Below, one piece after another: positions 11,725 to 24,965 of a stretch of DNA of 64,000 nt. The stretch is from Fagopyrum homotropicum (taxonomy: Eukaryota > Streptophyta > Magnoliopsida > Caryophyllales > Polygonaceae). The stretch spans positions 16,832,001-16,896,000 of the forward strand of contig BSWB01000008.1 of NCBI GenBank assembly GCA_033239125.1, written 5' to 3'. Both the position numbers and the translations under genes were made by a program. Numbering within the stretch: the first letter of the stretch is position 1; each line of letters opens with the position of its first letter. The notes beneath the pieces were generated by a model. It searched no databases and was not told the origin of the DNA. It saw only the letters and a list, made by a program, of their open reading frames with translations.

Positions 11725-14318
11725 TGTAACACCCCGAATTCTCAGAACTCGGAGTATTACTGGTTAGGACCTCACAATGGGTCCCGACCTCAGTTTGACA
11801 ACAACATTACTAGGATCTTGCAACAAGACACAAATAAAGAAACCGAAATTCATAAAAACCAAGTTTTTAGAGTAATGAATGCAACATTGTCTAGCAGCCT
11901 AAAATACTTGAACAAAAGAAAAGAACAACTGTCTTAACCAAAAGCACGGAAAGACAAAACAATCCCAAGCCCGCTCTAAGGAGTACGGAGACCCGGCTGA
12001 CCACTACTTCCGGATCACTTAGCTGCTGATCTAACCTGCGGTAAAACTAAAATAACAACAAGGAGAACCGTTAGCTAGTTATCTAAATATTAGCAGAATA
12101 ATAGCAGCACAAACACACTCAGATAAACATAAACACTCAGCATGCTTTCAAACAAGTCCGTTTTATTATCTTGCTTTAATTTACTCGTTCACTCTAGTGA
12201 TACTTATTTTGTGACACGAGGAATTCCCAAACCTCGCCTCCGCCCCCGTGTAACCATCAGGAATGGATCCGATGCATCTCACCTTGTACCTGCATGGTCT
12301 GGGTATAGAGAACCTCCCAGTCTCCTGTCAAAGCTGGGCAGTGATGTCACGGCCCGTTATACATACACTTGGGCCTTAAACGTAATAATAACAGTCGTCC
12401 TAGCAAGTTATTATTATTAAATCACGCAATAGCACACACCACTACTATCACTCAACTAACACTCAAAAACTGGCTAAGTAAGTCGCAAGGACTTACCTGA
12501 GTCGAAAATACTCTCTATCACGTCTCAACAGCCCGTACTCGGGGTAACTCAAACGCCTGTCAAATATGGCATGTGGATCAGAGTCTCATTCAGACGTCCA
12601 ACCTCACTCAAAGGAATTACGGGAAACTCTCTTACGGCAAAAGACTATTTTGCTCTCAGTCTTAACAATTTCAAGTTTATTCCGAAATTTATCTATACAG
12701 CCTACACTAGCTTATACGACTATATATATATATATATATACTCTTAACGCCGTGCATATCTATCCACATGCATAAATATATAACTCCTCGGTACTCTTAA
12801 TTTTTTATCTAAAATAAGTATACATATATCCGTACTCGAACTCACTCTTCTTTCTTACTTATGTCATCATATATAAACTTATAGATCTTACTCTATTCCA
12901 ATTCCGAACTTCATAAAACAGTAGAACACCAACTCAACCAACTCGTAAAATCATATGAATCCGTATACCCGTACATTTTACTCATTCATTTATATATGAT
13001 TATATAAGTTTATGTATGCTTAGCTTACACGATTCATATCCCTAACTCGTATAATATTAATTGAGGTCACACGTACATAGGTTATATCAAACTCACGTCT
13101 GTTGTACTCCTATATATATACATACCTCCACTATCTTTTTTAAAAAAAAACTACTGATATATATATATGTTCAACACCTCTACTGAAGACCCGAAGAAGG
13201 ACTTACCCTCACTCGTTTCGGTTCGACTCGGCAGTGCTTCTCTTGATTGCAACCGTGAAGAAGATGGTCCGGCTCAGTTTGCTTCGATCCGGCTCAACGG
13301 TAACCTTCCTGACTACAACAGGGAAGAGGGCGGTTTGACTGTTACTGCAGATTCGAAGTTGGTCCTCTCATACGTTACTCATACCGTAATACAGTAGAGA
13401 GATAGGAGGGAAGGAAAGGAGGGAGGACTCACCACTGCAGACCGGCATCGGCGGCGGCTAGACCAGCAGTAGGACAGCGCTCAGTGACGAGGTGCCGGCG
13501 TCGAAGGTACTGCTGCGGTTCTTTCCGGCGTCGAGGGTACTGCTGTTGTGCGAAAATCAGGTACGGACGGAGGAAGGAAGGCGAGATGGGCAGGACAGTG
13601 GTGGCGGCGTTCCGGCGTGGTGCTCTACTGTAGCGGACTGACTAAAGACGGCGGACTCGGCGGCGATGGCTCCGGCTGGTCTGGATGTGTAGCCAAGATG
13701 AAGTTGATGCAGTTCGGTAAAGAAACGAGAGATAGAAGGAAGGTTAGGCCAGATTCGTTTACCTCAGGTGCGTCGCCGGCGAGCAGGGCAGGCGACTATG
13801 AGCAGCGGCGGTGTCGACTCCGGTGGAACGGAAGGCTCCTGGTTGTGCTCTTCAGAAGGTACGTGAAAGGGAGGAGGCGGAAATCAGAAGGTACGTGAAA
13901 GGGAGGAGGCGGAAATCAGAAGGTAAGGGGAGAGATGGTGCGGCACAGTAGGATAGGTTAGATTAAGTTAAAATTTAATTAGGGTTAGGAATTAATTAAG
14001 TGGGCTGCTAATTGGGCTTTGTAGTAGCCCACACCCGGTCCGCTATGCGACTATTAAAACGGATCCGCAACTCGTTATTTGCGTGCGGAAATTTATAAAA
14101 ATACGGAATTAAATTCCGTATTTTATAACTTATTATTATTCTTATTTTAACGTACGTAAATTATTTCCGGTCATTTAATTTATCATTTTATGTGAATCTA
14201 GGTCACAAAAATGATCGAACTAAACTCGTTTTATTTTACTTATTTATTTATTTACGATTGTCTCATCGGACTTTGGTTAATTTAAATTTACCGGAACTTA
14301 AAGTTTTCGGTTATTACA
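11725..14318 (-). mobile_element. Nested solo LTR, 2594 bp, target duplication CCGAT
   Basis: Starts TGTAACACCCCGAATTCTC and ends TTCGGTTATTACA, flanked by perfect 5-bp repeats CCGAT (11720-11724 and 14319-14323). It is homologous to the LTRs of the element at 19359-31674 and has the same orientation (minus, judged by the primer site there). No internal region is present, so it is a solo LTR made by LTR-LTR recombination. Confidence 0.92.
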
Positions 14319-14679
14319 CCGATTTTGTAGATTGCCTTACAGGTTAGGAATGCGGCCGAGAGATCTGGAAGAGTGGGCAGCCGGGGTTCCGTACATTTTA
14401 GGATTGAGTTTTGGGTTGAGTCGAGTTTGAGTTTTGTATATTATTCATGTATATTGTATATCGTGTGGTGGCCTTTGGCCCTTGGTGTTTTATATCGGCT
14501 GAAGTCTTTTGTTTTTTTCTTTCGGGTTTCGTTTCATTGCATAAAAATGTATTTCGGTTTTGGCCTTTATTTGTGCCTTGTTGCAAGATCCGGTGAAATT
14601 GTTGTCAAGCTAAGGGTCGGGACCCATTGTGAGGTCTCAACCCGTAGCGCCCCAAGTCCCGCGGATTCGGGGTGTTACA

Positions 14680-14815
14680 AAAGATACCTCTAGACGATCA
14701 AAACATATGGTCAAAACCTACAAACGATCAAAATTCTGATTTTTATGCCGATCAAAACGAAACAATATAAATACATAAATGCCTCTAGACGATCACAACG
14801 AATGACCAAAACCCA
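14680..14815. repeat. Tandem array of a roughly 100-bp unit, right part
   Basis: Continues the array of 6310-6558 after the solo LTR (GATACCTCTAGACGATC, GCCGATCAAAAC, GCCTCTAGACGATC). Confidence 0.75.
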
Positions 14816-14929
14816 ATAGTAAAATTGGAAGTAATCGCAAACGTAAATTTACTTGGAATAAAGAATATGTTTTTAACTTGTAAGAAGGGTGAGACTGATG
14901 AATAGTTGAATTCACAACTGTTAGATGTT

Positions 14930-15797
<868 letters not shown>

Positions 15798-16381
15798 TCT
15801 ATATATACAACTAAAGCAGCACCCATTTTGTACACGTGTCAACCTCTAAGGCCGTCCACGTAAGCTTTTTTCCAATTTATTTACAGATTTACCACAACGT
15901 ATTTACAGATTTGCCATTAATTATTTTATAAAAAATTTTTTTATTAGAATTGGTAAACATTCATCATGCCACGTCAATTTTATTAAAATAAATAATAAAA
16001 AAAATCTACCTATCTATCAATCAAAATTAACAAACTGATTTATTGTAACTCGATTTGTTGAAAAAATCTAACGCAAATCTTCTAACAAGATTTGACACAT
16101 TTGTTTAATTTAAAACTAAATCAAATTTTGCTCCTCTATCTAAATCTAAGTAAAAGTGATAATATATTAAGGTATAAATATAATACTCGAATAATAATCT
16201 TTCTAATAGAATTTTAATTATGTTCTTTTATTTATTTTAAAAAAATTAATCTTCATATATTAGTTATATTAATTAATAAAAATAATTTTTACTATAAGTT
16301 GATATCAAATATATGATGCATGAAAGTGAAAATATAGTATTTATTTAGACAATCCCGCACAAGGTGCGGGCACTAAACTAG
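15798..16381 (+). mobile_element. Complete non-autonomous Helitron, 584 bp
   Basis: Starts TCTATATATACAACTAAAGC after host A. It ends with the hairpin CCCGCAC-AAG-GTGCGGG (16354-16370), then CACTAAACTAG before host T. The 5' TC, the 3' hairpin about 7 bp before CTAG, and insertion between A and T fit plant Helitrons. No coding content, so it would need RepHel supplied elsewhere. Confidence 0.88.
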
Positions 16382-16467
16382 TTAATAATAAAAATAAAAA
16401 TTTTGCGTACAAAATCAAAACAAATATATGCAATTTAGTTTGCAGGTTATAAATTCAAAACTAGTAA

Positions 16468-16560
16468 TCTATATCTTCTATATACTAAAGCAGCCCGTAA
16501 ACTTACACATGACACAGTTTGATGAATCAACATCATTAAATTAACACGTGCCAATTTTTT
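16468..16560 (+). mobile_element. Helitron-like 5' terminus
   Basis: TCTTCTATATACTAAAGCAG (from about 16474, with an alternative TC at 16468) closely resembles the 5' end at 15798 and continues with CACATGACACAG and AACACGTGCC. A plus-strand 3' end for it was not found before 17478. Confidence 0.55.
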
Positions 16561-17477
16561 GTTGATCTCAGTCCCACCATGTTAAACCAAATTATTTTAA
16601 ATATTTAATTTATCAATTATTTTAAATACTTTACTAACTAATATTTGTTTTATTCTCTCATATTATTATTTGATTTTTAATTATTTTTAGCTTAAAAATC
16701 AAAATAGTAAGATTTGCAATATAATTTTAAAGATATTAATATTTTATCAACATATATTTTTTAATTTATAATTGAACTTTATACTTTCTTAAACTTATAA
16801 ACTTTATTTTAAATTTAATTTTGTTTTGTTTACTTATATTTTTCAATTGAACTGATAAACTTTATTTTTTATATAAAATTTTAAAGATCTTAATATATAT
16901 TTTTTTATATTTTTAATTTTTAATTGAACTTCATTTTTTTCTAAACTTATAAACTATTATTTTCTAAAATAATTAAAAAATATTTCTTATTTTTTTAGAA
17001 TAAACTTTTTTTTAATATTTAAAAGAATTCGTATTTTTAGAATAAGTGTTTTTTCATTTTTGATTTTATTATTTTTTGAAAAAAATTTCAGATATTTTTA
17101 AAATAATTTGTATAAAAACTCATAATGTCATATTAAAAAAGATATGGAAACAATCGATTTTTTTTTTCCCCAAAAATGTTAAATTCAATTTTTTTCTAAA
17201 AAAACTATGCTTTTTAAAAATAAATGAAATATTTTTTAAAAAAGTTTTCACAAAAGTATTTTAAAAATCAGAAAAATGTTTCAAAATTTTTTTTTATTAA
17301 AAATATTTTACTTAATTTATGACTTTTTACAGATTAATTTATTCTTTAGAAAAAAAATCATACAAAAAGTATTTAAAAAATCAGAAAAAAAAACTCTTGA
17401 AATAGTATGTATCATTTTCTATTATTTTTAAAGTTTGTATTATTTTGAGTTTAATTGATAGTTGTTATTATTTTGAA
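16561..17477. other. Very AT-rich DNA, probable transposon interior
   Basis: Long A and T runs; nothing coding. The last about 75 bp match the AAGTTTGTATTATTTTG segment of the inverted repeat near 4.5 kb. Confidence 0.45.
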
Positions 17478-17512
17478 CTAGTTTAATGCCCGCACCTTGT
17501 GCGGGTGACTTT
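17478..17512 (-). mobile_element. Helitron 3' terminus
   Basis: The plus strand reads CTAGTTTAATG followed by CCCGCACCTTGTGCGGG, i.e. a minus-strand Helitron 3' end of the same family as 3892, 32347 and 59375. Its 5' end should lie to the right but was not recognised. Confidence 0.75.
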
Positions 17513-18940
17513 AAACTATAAATATTTTATTAGTTTATTACAAAACTAAGTGATGTTTTTTCTAATCATTCATATAAAAATATTTATTATAAAATTAATA
17601 ATAATAAAATATCAATATTAATTAGTTGTCATAGAAAATTTGTTCATGCACACGCGGATGTATGATATGTAAATTACTTATAAAATGTATTTTGTTTTTA
17701 AGAAATAATGATAAAATTGTAAAAACAAAATTAAAATCTAAAATAAATAAAAACGTTAATTAAAATCTATAAAATAAACATTACCTTTCATTTTTACTTC
17801 TAATTCAGTTAAGCTTAAGGGAAATAAACATTAACTTTTAGTTAAGTTAAATTTAATTAGAAACTAATCAAACATAAGTAACAAATTAAAATAATCAATA
17901 ATAACTAAAAAAAGATGCTTTACAAAAAAAAATCAATTGAAATTCACCTATTTTTACAGATAAACTATAGAACAATCTGAACAATTAACAATTCACGCAA
18001 TGATGTGTTCGAATTATGAATAAAAAGGGTTAATCATCATTTAATCTCCTAATTAACTTCAGTTTCACATAATAAATGAAAATTGAAGAAGATGAACGAA
18101 GTCGTTTTAACAACGTCAATCTCTCACCAATAGAAGAGCATCAAGCTCACTGCCTCATCATGCTTTCGAATGGCCGCCGCTCTACCACCGGCGGTGCACA
18201 AGTGTGTTGTTTAGGCACTCTCATTTTACCAAGCACTTAGTGGTCAGTTATAGATTATATTTTGTTTGAGTGATTTGTTTATAAAAAAATAAGTAACTAA
18301 AATTAAATTATGAATCTTGTTAACAAAAGTTTTGCCTTTATTTTTAAATATTTTATTTTTTTATGGAAATAGTTAGAAAATTAATTAGATTAGTTAATGA
18401 TCTTATTAACAAAAATATGGCTTAATATTAGATGATTTCGGATATTGCATTTAATTTTGGAAGATTGTTTTTAATTTTGGAACATTTTGAATATTGTTTT
18501 TAATTTTGAAACACATAAAAAAAATTATGGCTTAAAAATGTATGTTAAAAAATTTATATTGAATTGGTTTAGATCTTATTGGTTAGAAAAGTTATTTACA
18601 CTAAAAGTAAAAAAAAATAACGTAGAGAAAATTATTAAGATTTTAATTAGGATTTTTTTTTAAAAAAAAAAAGTTAGTTGAAGCATATTTGAAGCAAACT
18701 TGACTACAAAACACTAACTTTAAAAATTGTTACCTTTATAGTGGGTTACTTCGCAAAGTGTCCACCTAATGAACAAACTTCATAATAAGATGGAGAGAGA
18801 TTTTAAACCAAACATCACAAGATTTTAAATCATCCATTCCAATATGTTTTATAAACCTTTTGATTTAATGAAATAATTATTTTACAAAGTCTGTACGAAA
18901 TAAGTTCCAAAATAAATACAATCAAATGTTAAACATTTTA
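17513..18940. other. Probable Helitron interior with a GC-richer patch
   Basis: Mostly AT-rich. About 18060-18260 is less AT-rich (ATGGCCGCCGCTCTACCACC) and could be a captured gene fragment, but no protein or splice structure was recognised on either strand. Confidence 0.4.
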
Positions 18941-19358
18941 AGTTTTAAATATCCGATCAGTTTTTAAAATGTTTTTACCTAATAAACTTTTTAAAATGTT
19001 TTCACACTAAATCCGATTTGGAATCCAGAAGAAAACAATCAATTTATTAAAAAATATTCAAAAACATATTTTTTGAATATAAAAAATTATGTAACGGTTT
19101 TTAAAATCTTTTAACCTAATAAAAAATTTAAAATATTTTAACACTAAATTAGATTTGGAATATAGAAGATAGCAATCAATTTATTAAAAACTATTTAAAA
19201 ACATATTTTTTGAATATGAAAAATATGTAACGGTTTTTAAATTTTTTTTTAACCTAATAAACTTTTTATAAACATTTTAAAATTTTGTTGTGAACAGTAA
19301 CCCGAAATACACGGTTTTAAAATCAAATTGAATATTTAAGATACAATCAAATGTTAAA
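18941..19358. repeat. Tandem AT-rich repeat of about 125-190 bp, left part
   Basis: The block ACACTAAATCCGATTTGGAAT, AACAATCAATTTATTAAAAA, ACATATTTTTTGAATAT, ATGTAACGGTTTTTAAAAT recurs within this stretch and again at about 32060-32340. The array is broken by the LTR element at 19359-31674 and by the Helitron at 32347-34121. Confidence 0.7.
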
Positions 19359-22300
19359 TGTAACACCCCGAATTCTCAGAACTCGGAACATTACTGGTTA
19401 GAACCTCACACTGGGTTCCGACCTCAGTTTGACAACAATATTATTAGGATCTTGCAACAAGACACAAATAAAGAAACCGAAATTCATAAAAATAGTTTTT
19501 TTAAGGTAATGAATGCAACACTGTCTAGCAGCCTAAAGTACTTAAACAAAAGAAACGAACAACTGTCTTAACCCAAAAGAAAGGAAAGACAAACACAACC
19601 CCCAACCCCCACTCTAAGGAGTACGGAGACCCGGCTGACCACTACTTCCGGATCACTCAGCTGCTGTTCTAACCTGCGGTAAAACTAAAAACACAACAAT
19701 ACAACCATTAGCTAGTTATCTAAACATTAGGAGAATAATAATAGCACACACACACATAAAATAATAAACACTCATCATGCTTTCAAACAATCCATTTATT
19801 ATCTTCATTTAAGTCATTCACTCTAATGATACTTATTTTGTGACACGAGGGATTCCCAAACCTCGCCTCCGCCCCCGTGTACCCATCAGGAGTGGATCTG
19901 ATGCATCTCACCGTGTACCTGTATGGTCTGGGTATAGAGAACCTCCCAGTCTCCTGGCAGAGCTGGGCAGTGATGCCACGGCCCGTTATACATACACTTG
20001 GGCCTTAACACATAATAACAACGGTCGTCCTAACAAGTTGTTATTATAAACACACAACACATACACACCACTATCGTCATCCAACTAACATCCAGAAGCC
20101 AGCTAAGTAAGTCACAAGGACTTACCTGAATCAGTTCACAACTCTCAAAAGTCTCAACTCGGTCTGCAACCGTGGTAACTCAATCGCCTGTCAAACAAGG
20201 CATGTGGATCAACAATTACATCTCACACTCTTAGAAGTTATAAACTTCTAAGTTTTACAATCTCGTGGAAGGAATTTACGAAAAAGGTTTTATTAGGTTA
20301 AAACGACAACTTTGTCCCTGATTCCGAAACTCCGGGAAGTCTATCATTTAGTCCTAAAATTCTATTCTAGGACCTATGTCCTAAATCTAGTTCTCATACA
20401 AAGGTTTAGTGTGGATTTATAAGAGTTACACAAAAATCTAGTTTTTTACAAAAAGTCGTTAAGGTCCGACTTTGGGTTAAGATACGAGGCTTGAATAAAA
20501 AGATAAAAATTTCGGAATAAATTCTAAATCTTCTATGATATACCTACTAAATATATGTGTCAAGATCTCTTTAAAATACTTAACCATAAATCTCCCATGA
20601 AATTCTAAGTTGGGGTAAAAACTAACATTTCTACACTTAGTCATTTTTCTTCCTCTTTTGCACAAATCAGCCCAACTGTCCTACTTCAGGACCTCGTAAA
20701 TCTCAATCCGACCGTTAACTCTCTCCCAACATTTTACACAATAAACTACATACTTCCATCTATAACATATCAAAAACTCAACGGTGGATGTTCATTCTAA
20801 AGTATCGAAAATAATTCCTAAAGTCAGCAGTTTATAAGCAACAACTGAAAATGAAAGAAAGGCCAAGGTCTTAGTTTTAAGTCTAATTCACACCAGTCCT
20901 GCATTGCTATTTGACTCAAACAACTACTCTACGAGTCTTAAGGATAACAAACGTTAAACTACACTACTCACCCGCTCGGTCAAGGAGGATGGACGATGTT
21001 CTAGCGATCGGTGGCGAAAGGATCCCGGCACTTCTCTTCGTTGATCAGCAGAACACGTTCAGATTGTGGTGGATGACTGCAACTACTGGCACCCAATATA
21101 CATAAGCACCACTTCGTTTCTCTTTCAAACACAGGTAAGGATGAAGAGGTATCGACGATTACCTCGGCTGAAATGGGTTGACGTCGGTGAGCGTAGAAAA
21201 CGTCTGAGCGCAACTGGTGAAGGCTACGGTTCGGATTCGCTGGTAAGCGATGGATCTCGGCAGTTACGGTCGGTGACAGTACCGGTTCCTAGGCCGCTGT
21301 CGATTGCGAGAGGAGGCTGGGCAGGTCATCAAGATCGACGATGTGCAGGGCTGGAGGGAGAGAGGGGAAAGACACTAGATTGGTGCGTTCCGGTACAAGG
21401 CGGAGCCCTTTTCACTTGCGTCCTCTCAGTCGCCGATGAAGGAGATGGTGTCCGCCCCCTTCGGCGTCAACCACTGCTACAAGGCTGGAGAGGTGATCGA
21501 CCGCCTTCAATCAAAACGGGAGAGTTGTGGTTGATAGGATCGCGAGGGCAAGGCCGTCGGTGTTGACGTCGGAGCGCAGAAGAGGGAGGAGGAGATGTAA
21601 CACCCCGAATCCGCGGGATATCGGGATGCTACGGGCGAGACCTCACGATGGGTCCCGACCCTCAGCTTGACAACAATTTCACCGGACCTTTCCAACATGG
21701 CACAAATAAAGGCAAAACTCAATTTTGTTTATAATGTATGCGAGAACTAAAGTAAAAGTACAAAGTGGAAACTCAGCCGAGTCCTCAAAACGACACAATC
21801 TCAAAGTATAAAACAGAAATCCATAATCCAAACATAACAAAATAAACCCAAAAACGCCCCCGTCCTATAGTGTACGGCGACCCTCGGCTGTCCACTCATC
21901 CACCTCACTCGGCGGCGTCCCTAACCTGCAAGGCGTCTACACAAACGGTTTAAAACCGTTAGCTCATATTCTAAACATTAGAATCAATGGGCGAGGCACA
22001 TACACACGAAATCTCATCACAAGCATACAACATACATAAAAGCAAAACAATCCGGTTTATTATCTTTATTATTATAAAGTCGTATCCCATTCTAATTCAA
22101 CTTAGGTTTGTGACACGAAACCACTGTGGTCCCGCCCCGGTCCCTAATTACCGGCATGGAACGGTACGGATGCCTCCGCCCGTCTAACCAGCACGGGCTA
22201 GTCGCCGAGAACCTCCTAGACTCTCGCAAGAGCTAGGCAGATGATGTCACCGCCCGTTATCATACACTTGGGCCAGAATAATATAAAGTCGGTGATCCTA

Positions 22301-24564
22301 TTACCGGTTTAGTTGTTTATAACATAAACAATAACATACACATACACCACCACACACACATCAATGCTAATATGTAAAATACGAGCTAAGTAAGTCCGAA
22401 GACTTACCTCTCTCAAGGTAACTCGAAACCACTCTCAACTTCCCGCAGGAAAATAATGCTCTAAGCCTGACCAAGCGAGGCACTTTATCAATATTTAACT
22501 AAAAAGCTAGAAGTTCTCGGGCTTCTAGTTCCCAACATAAGTAAATATGATGTCTACTCTAGCGTGCTAGGTCCATTTGTAATCCCAAAGGTCATCCTAA
22601 GATCGTAGATAAGGTAATTCCATAAGTTAACAATCCAAACCCTAAAACCTATGATTCATGGCCACTACATGGCATTTGCTCTACGTTATGCTAAGTTCTT
22701 CTAATCAGTTTAACTACCACGACTAAACTAACGAAGGAGAAGTACTCACACGAGATCCGAAGTGAAGCACGGTCCACGGAGTCAAGAACGAGTTCGATTG
22801 CTTCTAATGACCGCTTCCGGACCTAAGGACAAAACTAAGCGAAATTAGCTCAAATGCTAATTTTGAAAGGAGGGTTTAGCGCAAAAGGTTTTCCAATAAC
22901 AACTCCGTTTCCAAAACCGGGGTCAAACTTGTTAATACTAATTCCGGGCAAGACATACAAAAATGGTCCGTTGATTGAAAACCGACTTTCAAATTATCCA
23001 ACAATCGGGTTTTTAAACCATTTAAGACACCAATTTATTTGTCAAGGAGTTGGGTCAAAAAGCTTAGCCAAATTAGGGTTTAAGAATATTAATAATGTAC
23101 TGCAGGGTATAAAATGTCATTTCCCAAAGTTATAGGGTAAAACTGCAATTCCACATAAAAAGGGGTCACAACAGTAATTAGGTGCAAAGAGAGGGTCAAT
23201 ACTGTAATAATCACAAAAAACACAAATCCCCTCTTCTGTACTGTAATCGACAGGAAATGAAATGGAGAAGAGGGCAAGGCTGGCGGCGGCGGCGGCTAGG
23301 CGGAGGGAGGAGAGGGCCGGCGCCCCTGGTGCGACTCCGGCGGCGAGCTGCGGCCCAGACTCCGGCGGCGGTGGCTCACTCCGGCGGTTGCTACACGGGA
23401 TAGGGCGAACTGTTATACAGAAGAGAGAAAAGGAAGAGAAGAGGGAGAAGTCAGCGGCCTTACAGCGCCGGAGACGTGGCGGCTCAGCGGAGGACGGTGG
23501 CGCGGCGATGGCTCCTTCCGGCGAGCCCTTGGCGGCTTCGAGCAGCCTCGCACAACCCGGTCTGCGCTGCTGTGCTGTGCGGCGGTTCCAAAGAGAGGAG
23601 AAGCAGCGCAAGGGAGGTCGAGAGAAAGAGCGTGAGAGAGATTGAGAGGAAGAGTGGGTTGTTGGGGACTTGGCTGGACTGAGAGAGGGTTAGAGGCAGC
23701 AAAGCGGAAGAAACGAGAAGTCACTGCAGGCTAGGGCTGCAGCAGGGATAACGAGGAGACGGATCTCCCTTCTCCCCAGGCAGAAGGCACGCGCAGCGTA
23801 AGAGGGAAGAAAGAGAGAGAGAGAGAAAAAAGAAAAAAGAATAAAAGGAAAAGAAATAAGAAAGGAGGTTTAGAACGGTTAACTCAATTTAGCAATCGGA
23901 GCGGAATCTCCGAAACGCAAATTTTCCGTCCCATAGTTTCACCGCAATATACCAACTCTAAAATTAATACTCGGGAATAAATAAATTAATAATTAAAATT
24001 ATTTACGCTTTAAAACATTTAGAGGGAAAAGAATATAATTATAGCTTAGAATAGTCGGTAGAAGTACTCAAGATGGGAGGAATCAAATCCGGGCGTTACA
24101 GGAGACAGGCGGTAGTTTGAGATTGTTGAGAGGTCATTGCCTGGCGCTGCTATTCGTGACTGGGTACGGTGGAGAGGAGCAGCAGTTAGGTTAGACGTGA
24201 GAGAGAGTAATTAGGTTAGGGTTAAATTAGATGTAGCGTTAATTGTAATTAAGAGAGGATTAGGGTAAAGATAGAGTTTTTGGGCCGGTGGGCTAATCTT
24301 AGTGGGCCTACTCCGATGGGCCTGCTCATCTAGTAAAAAAAATGAGCTAAAGAATAAAATCGTTAATCACACGGAACCGCTCTTCGGTTTTTTTAGAAGT
24401 ACGGAATTATTTACGGTTACATAAATTATCATTTTATGTGAATCAAGGTCACATAAATGATATAATTTAACATACTTTTATTTTATTTAAAAGAATGAAA
24501 GTTGGCGGATCGGAATCCGGTTTGAACGGGTGTTAAACGGAAATTAAATTTTCCGGTTATTACA
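19359..24564 (-). repeat. 3' LTR (left) of the 12.3-kb element, carrying a nested solo LTR
   Basis: TGTAACACCCCG...GGTTATTACA. Net length without the nested element and its duplication is about 2696 bp, matching the right LTR. Confidence 0.92.
21596..24100 (-). mobile_element. Nested solo LTR, 2505 bp, target duplication GGAGA
   Basis: Starts TGTAACACCCCGAATCCGCG and ends CGGGCGTTACA, flanked by GGAGA (21591-21595, 24101-24105). The right LTR at about 31210 keeps the empty site (GGAGGAGACAGGCGG), which proves the insertion. Same family as 6559-14679 and 62387 onward. The GC-rich stretch 23260-23730 gives open frames on both strands without recognisable protein. Confidence 0.95.
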
Positions 24565-24590
24565 TCAGTGCCCTCTTAAAAGAAGTTTCG
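24565..24590 (-). other. Polypurine tract region of the 12.3-kb element
   Basis: On the minus strand CTTTTAAGAGGGCAC, then TGA, then the LTR TGTAATAACC. The same motif lies before the LTR at 37043 on the plus strand, fixing orientation. Confidence 0.75.
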
Positions 24591-24769
24591 TCCCGAAACT
24601 TAGAATAATGTATCTAATCAAACGACTTTCTTTGTATAACTTGGTTTCATTAAGTCTCGTTTTCTAACATGTAACTACTCAATCATTAGAATCAGGCACA
24701 CATCAAAGAAACACATTTACTCAATCCAAAGTAAAAACATGAGAAGTCAAACCACACAGCATCTGAGTA

Positions 24770-24965
24770 CTAACTCGTCGGTACAAAAGTAGCAGCTAAC
24801 CCTGCATAAAACTCGGAATAATTACGTCTAATACTCTCCTCTGTCTCCCAAGTGGCCTCATCAGCTACTCATCTAAACCACTGGAACTCTACAAAAGCAT
24901 GAACCGGCTAATTTTCTGGTTTTCATAGTTGATGACGTGTCTCGGATTCGGTAGGTACCCTCTCA
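24770..24965 (-). pseudogene. Degenerate Ty3/gypsy pol C-terminal remnant
   Basis: On the minus strand fragments NPRHVINYE, EATWETEE and RRNYSEF precede a stop at 24770-24772. They match the C-terminal tail that follows integrase in Ty3/gypsy polyproteins and align with the remnant at 36265-36837. An in-frame TGA and shifts break it. It ties this otherwise non-coding interior to a Ty3/gypsy ancestor. Confidence 0.7.

Larger units (their letters stand above)
6559..14679 (+). mobile_element. Solo LTR of a Ty3/gypsy-like family (about 3.0 kb net), with two nested insertions
   Basis: Starts TGTAACGCCCC and ends GGGGTGTTACA. After removal of the nested insertions at 8918-11430 and 11725-14318 and their target duplications about 3.0 kb remains. 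The right end is closely similar, in reverse complement, to the LTR starts at 21596 and 62387. No primer site, polypurine tract or gag-pol follows, so it is a solo LTR. A clean 5-bp target duplication was not found (TGTAG left, AAAGA right), perhaps because the target is a tandem repeat. The GC-rich block at about 6800-7560 has long open frames on both strands but only low-complexity Ser/Pro/Arg peptides. Confidence 0.75.

Noticed and set aside
12142..12420. A frame with GIPKPRLRPRV repeated at 19840, 29461 and 38847 (minus)
   Set aside because: It is antisense to the LTR in each element and its conservation follows from the LTRs being related; no start context or domain supports a protein.
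21066..21566. 166-codon frame, also at 30686-31186
   Set aside because: Lies in the two LTRs of one element; unrecognised peptide, and openness in both is explained by their recent common origin.
23117..23724. Long frames on both strands rich in Arg/Gly/Ala
   Set aside because: GC-rich section of a nested solo LTR; no domain, and frames overlap on opposite strands.
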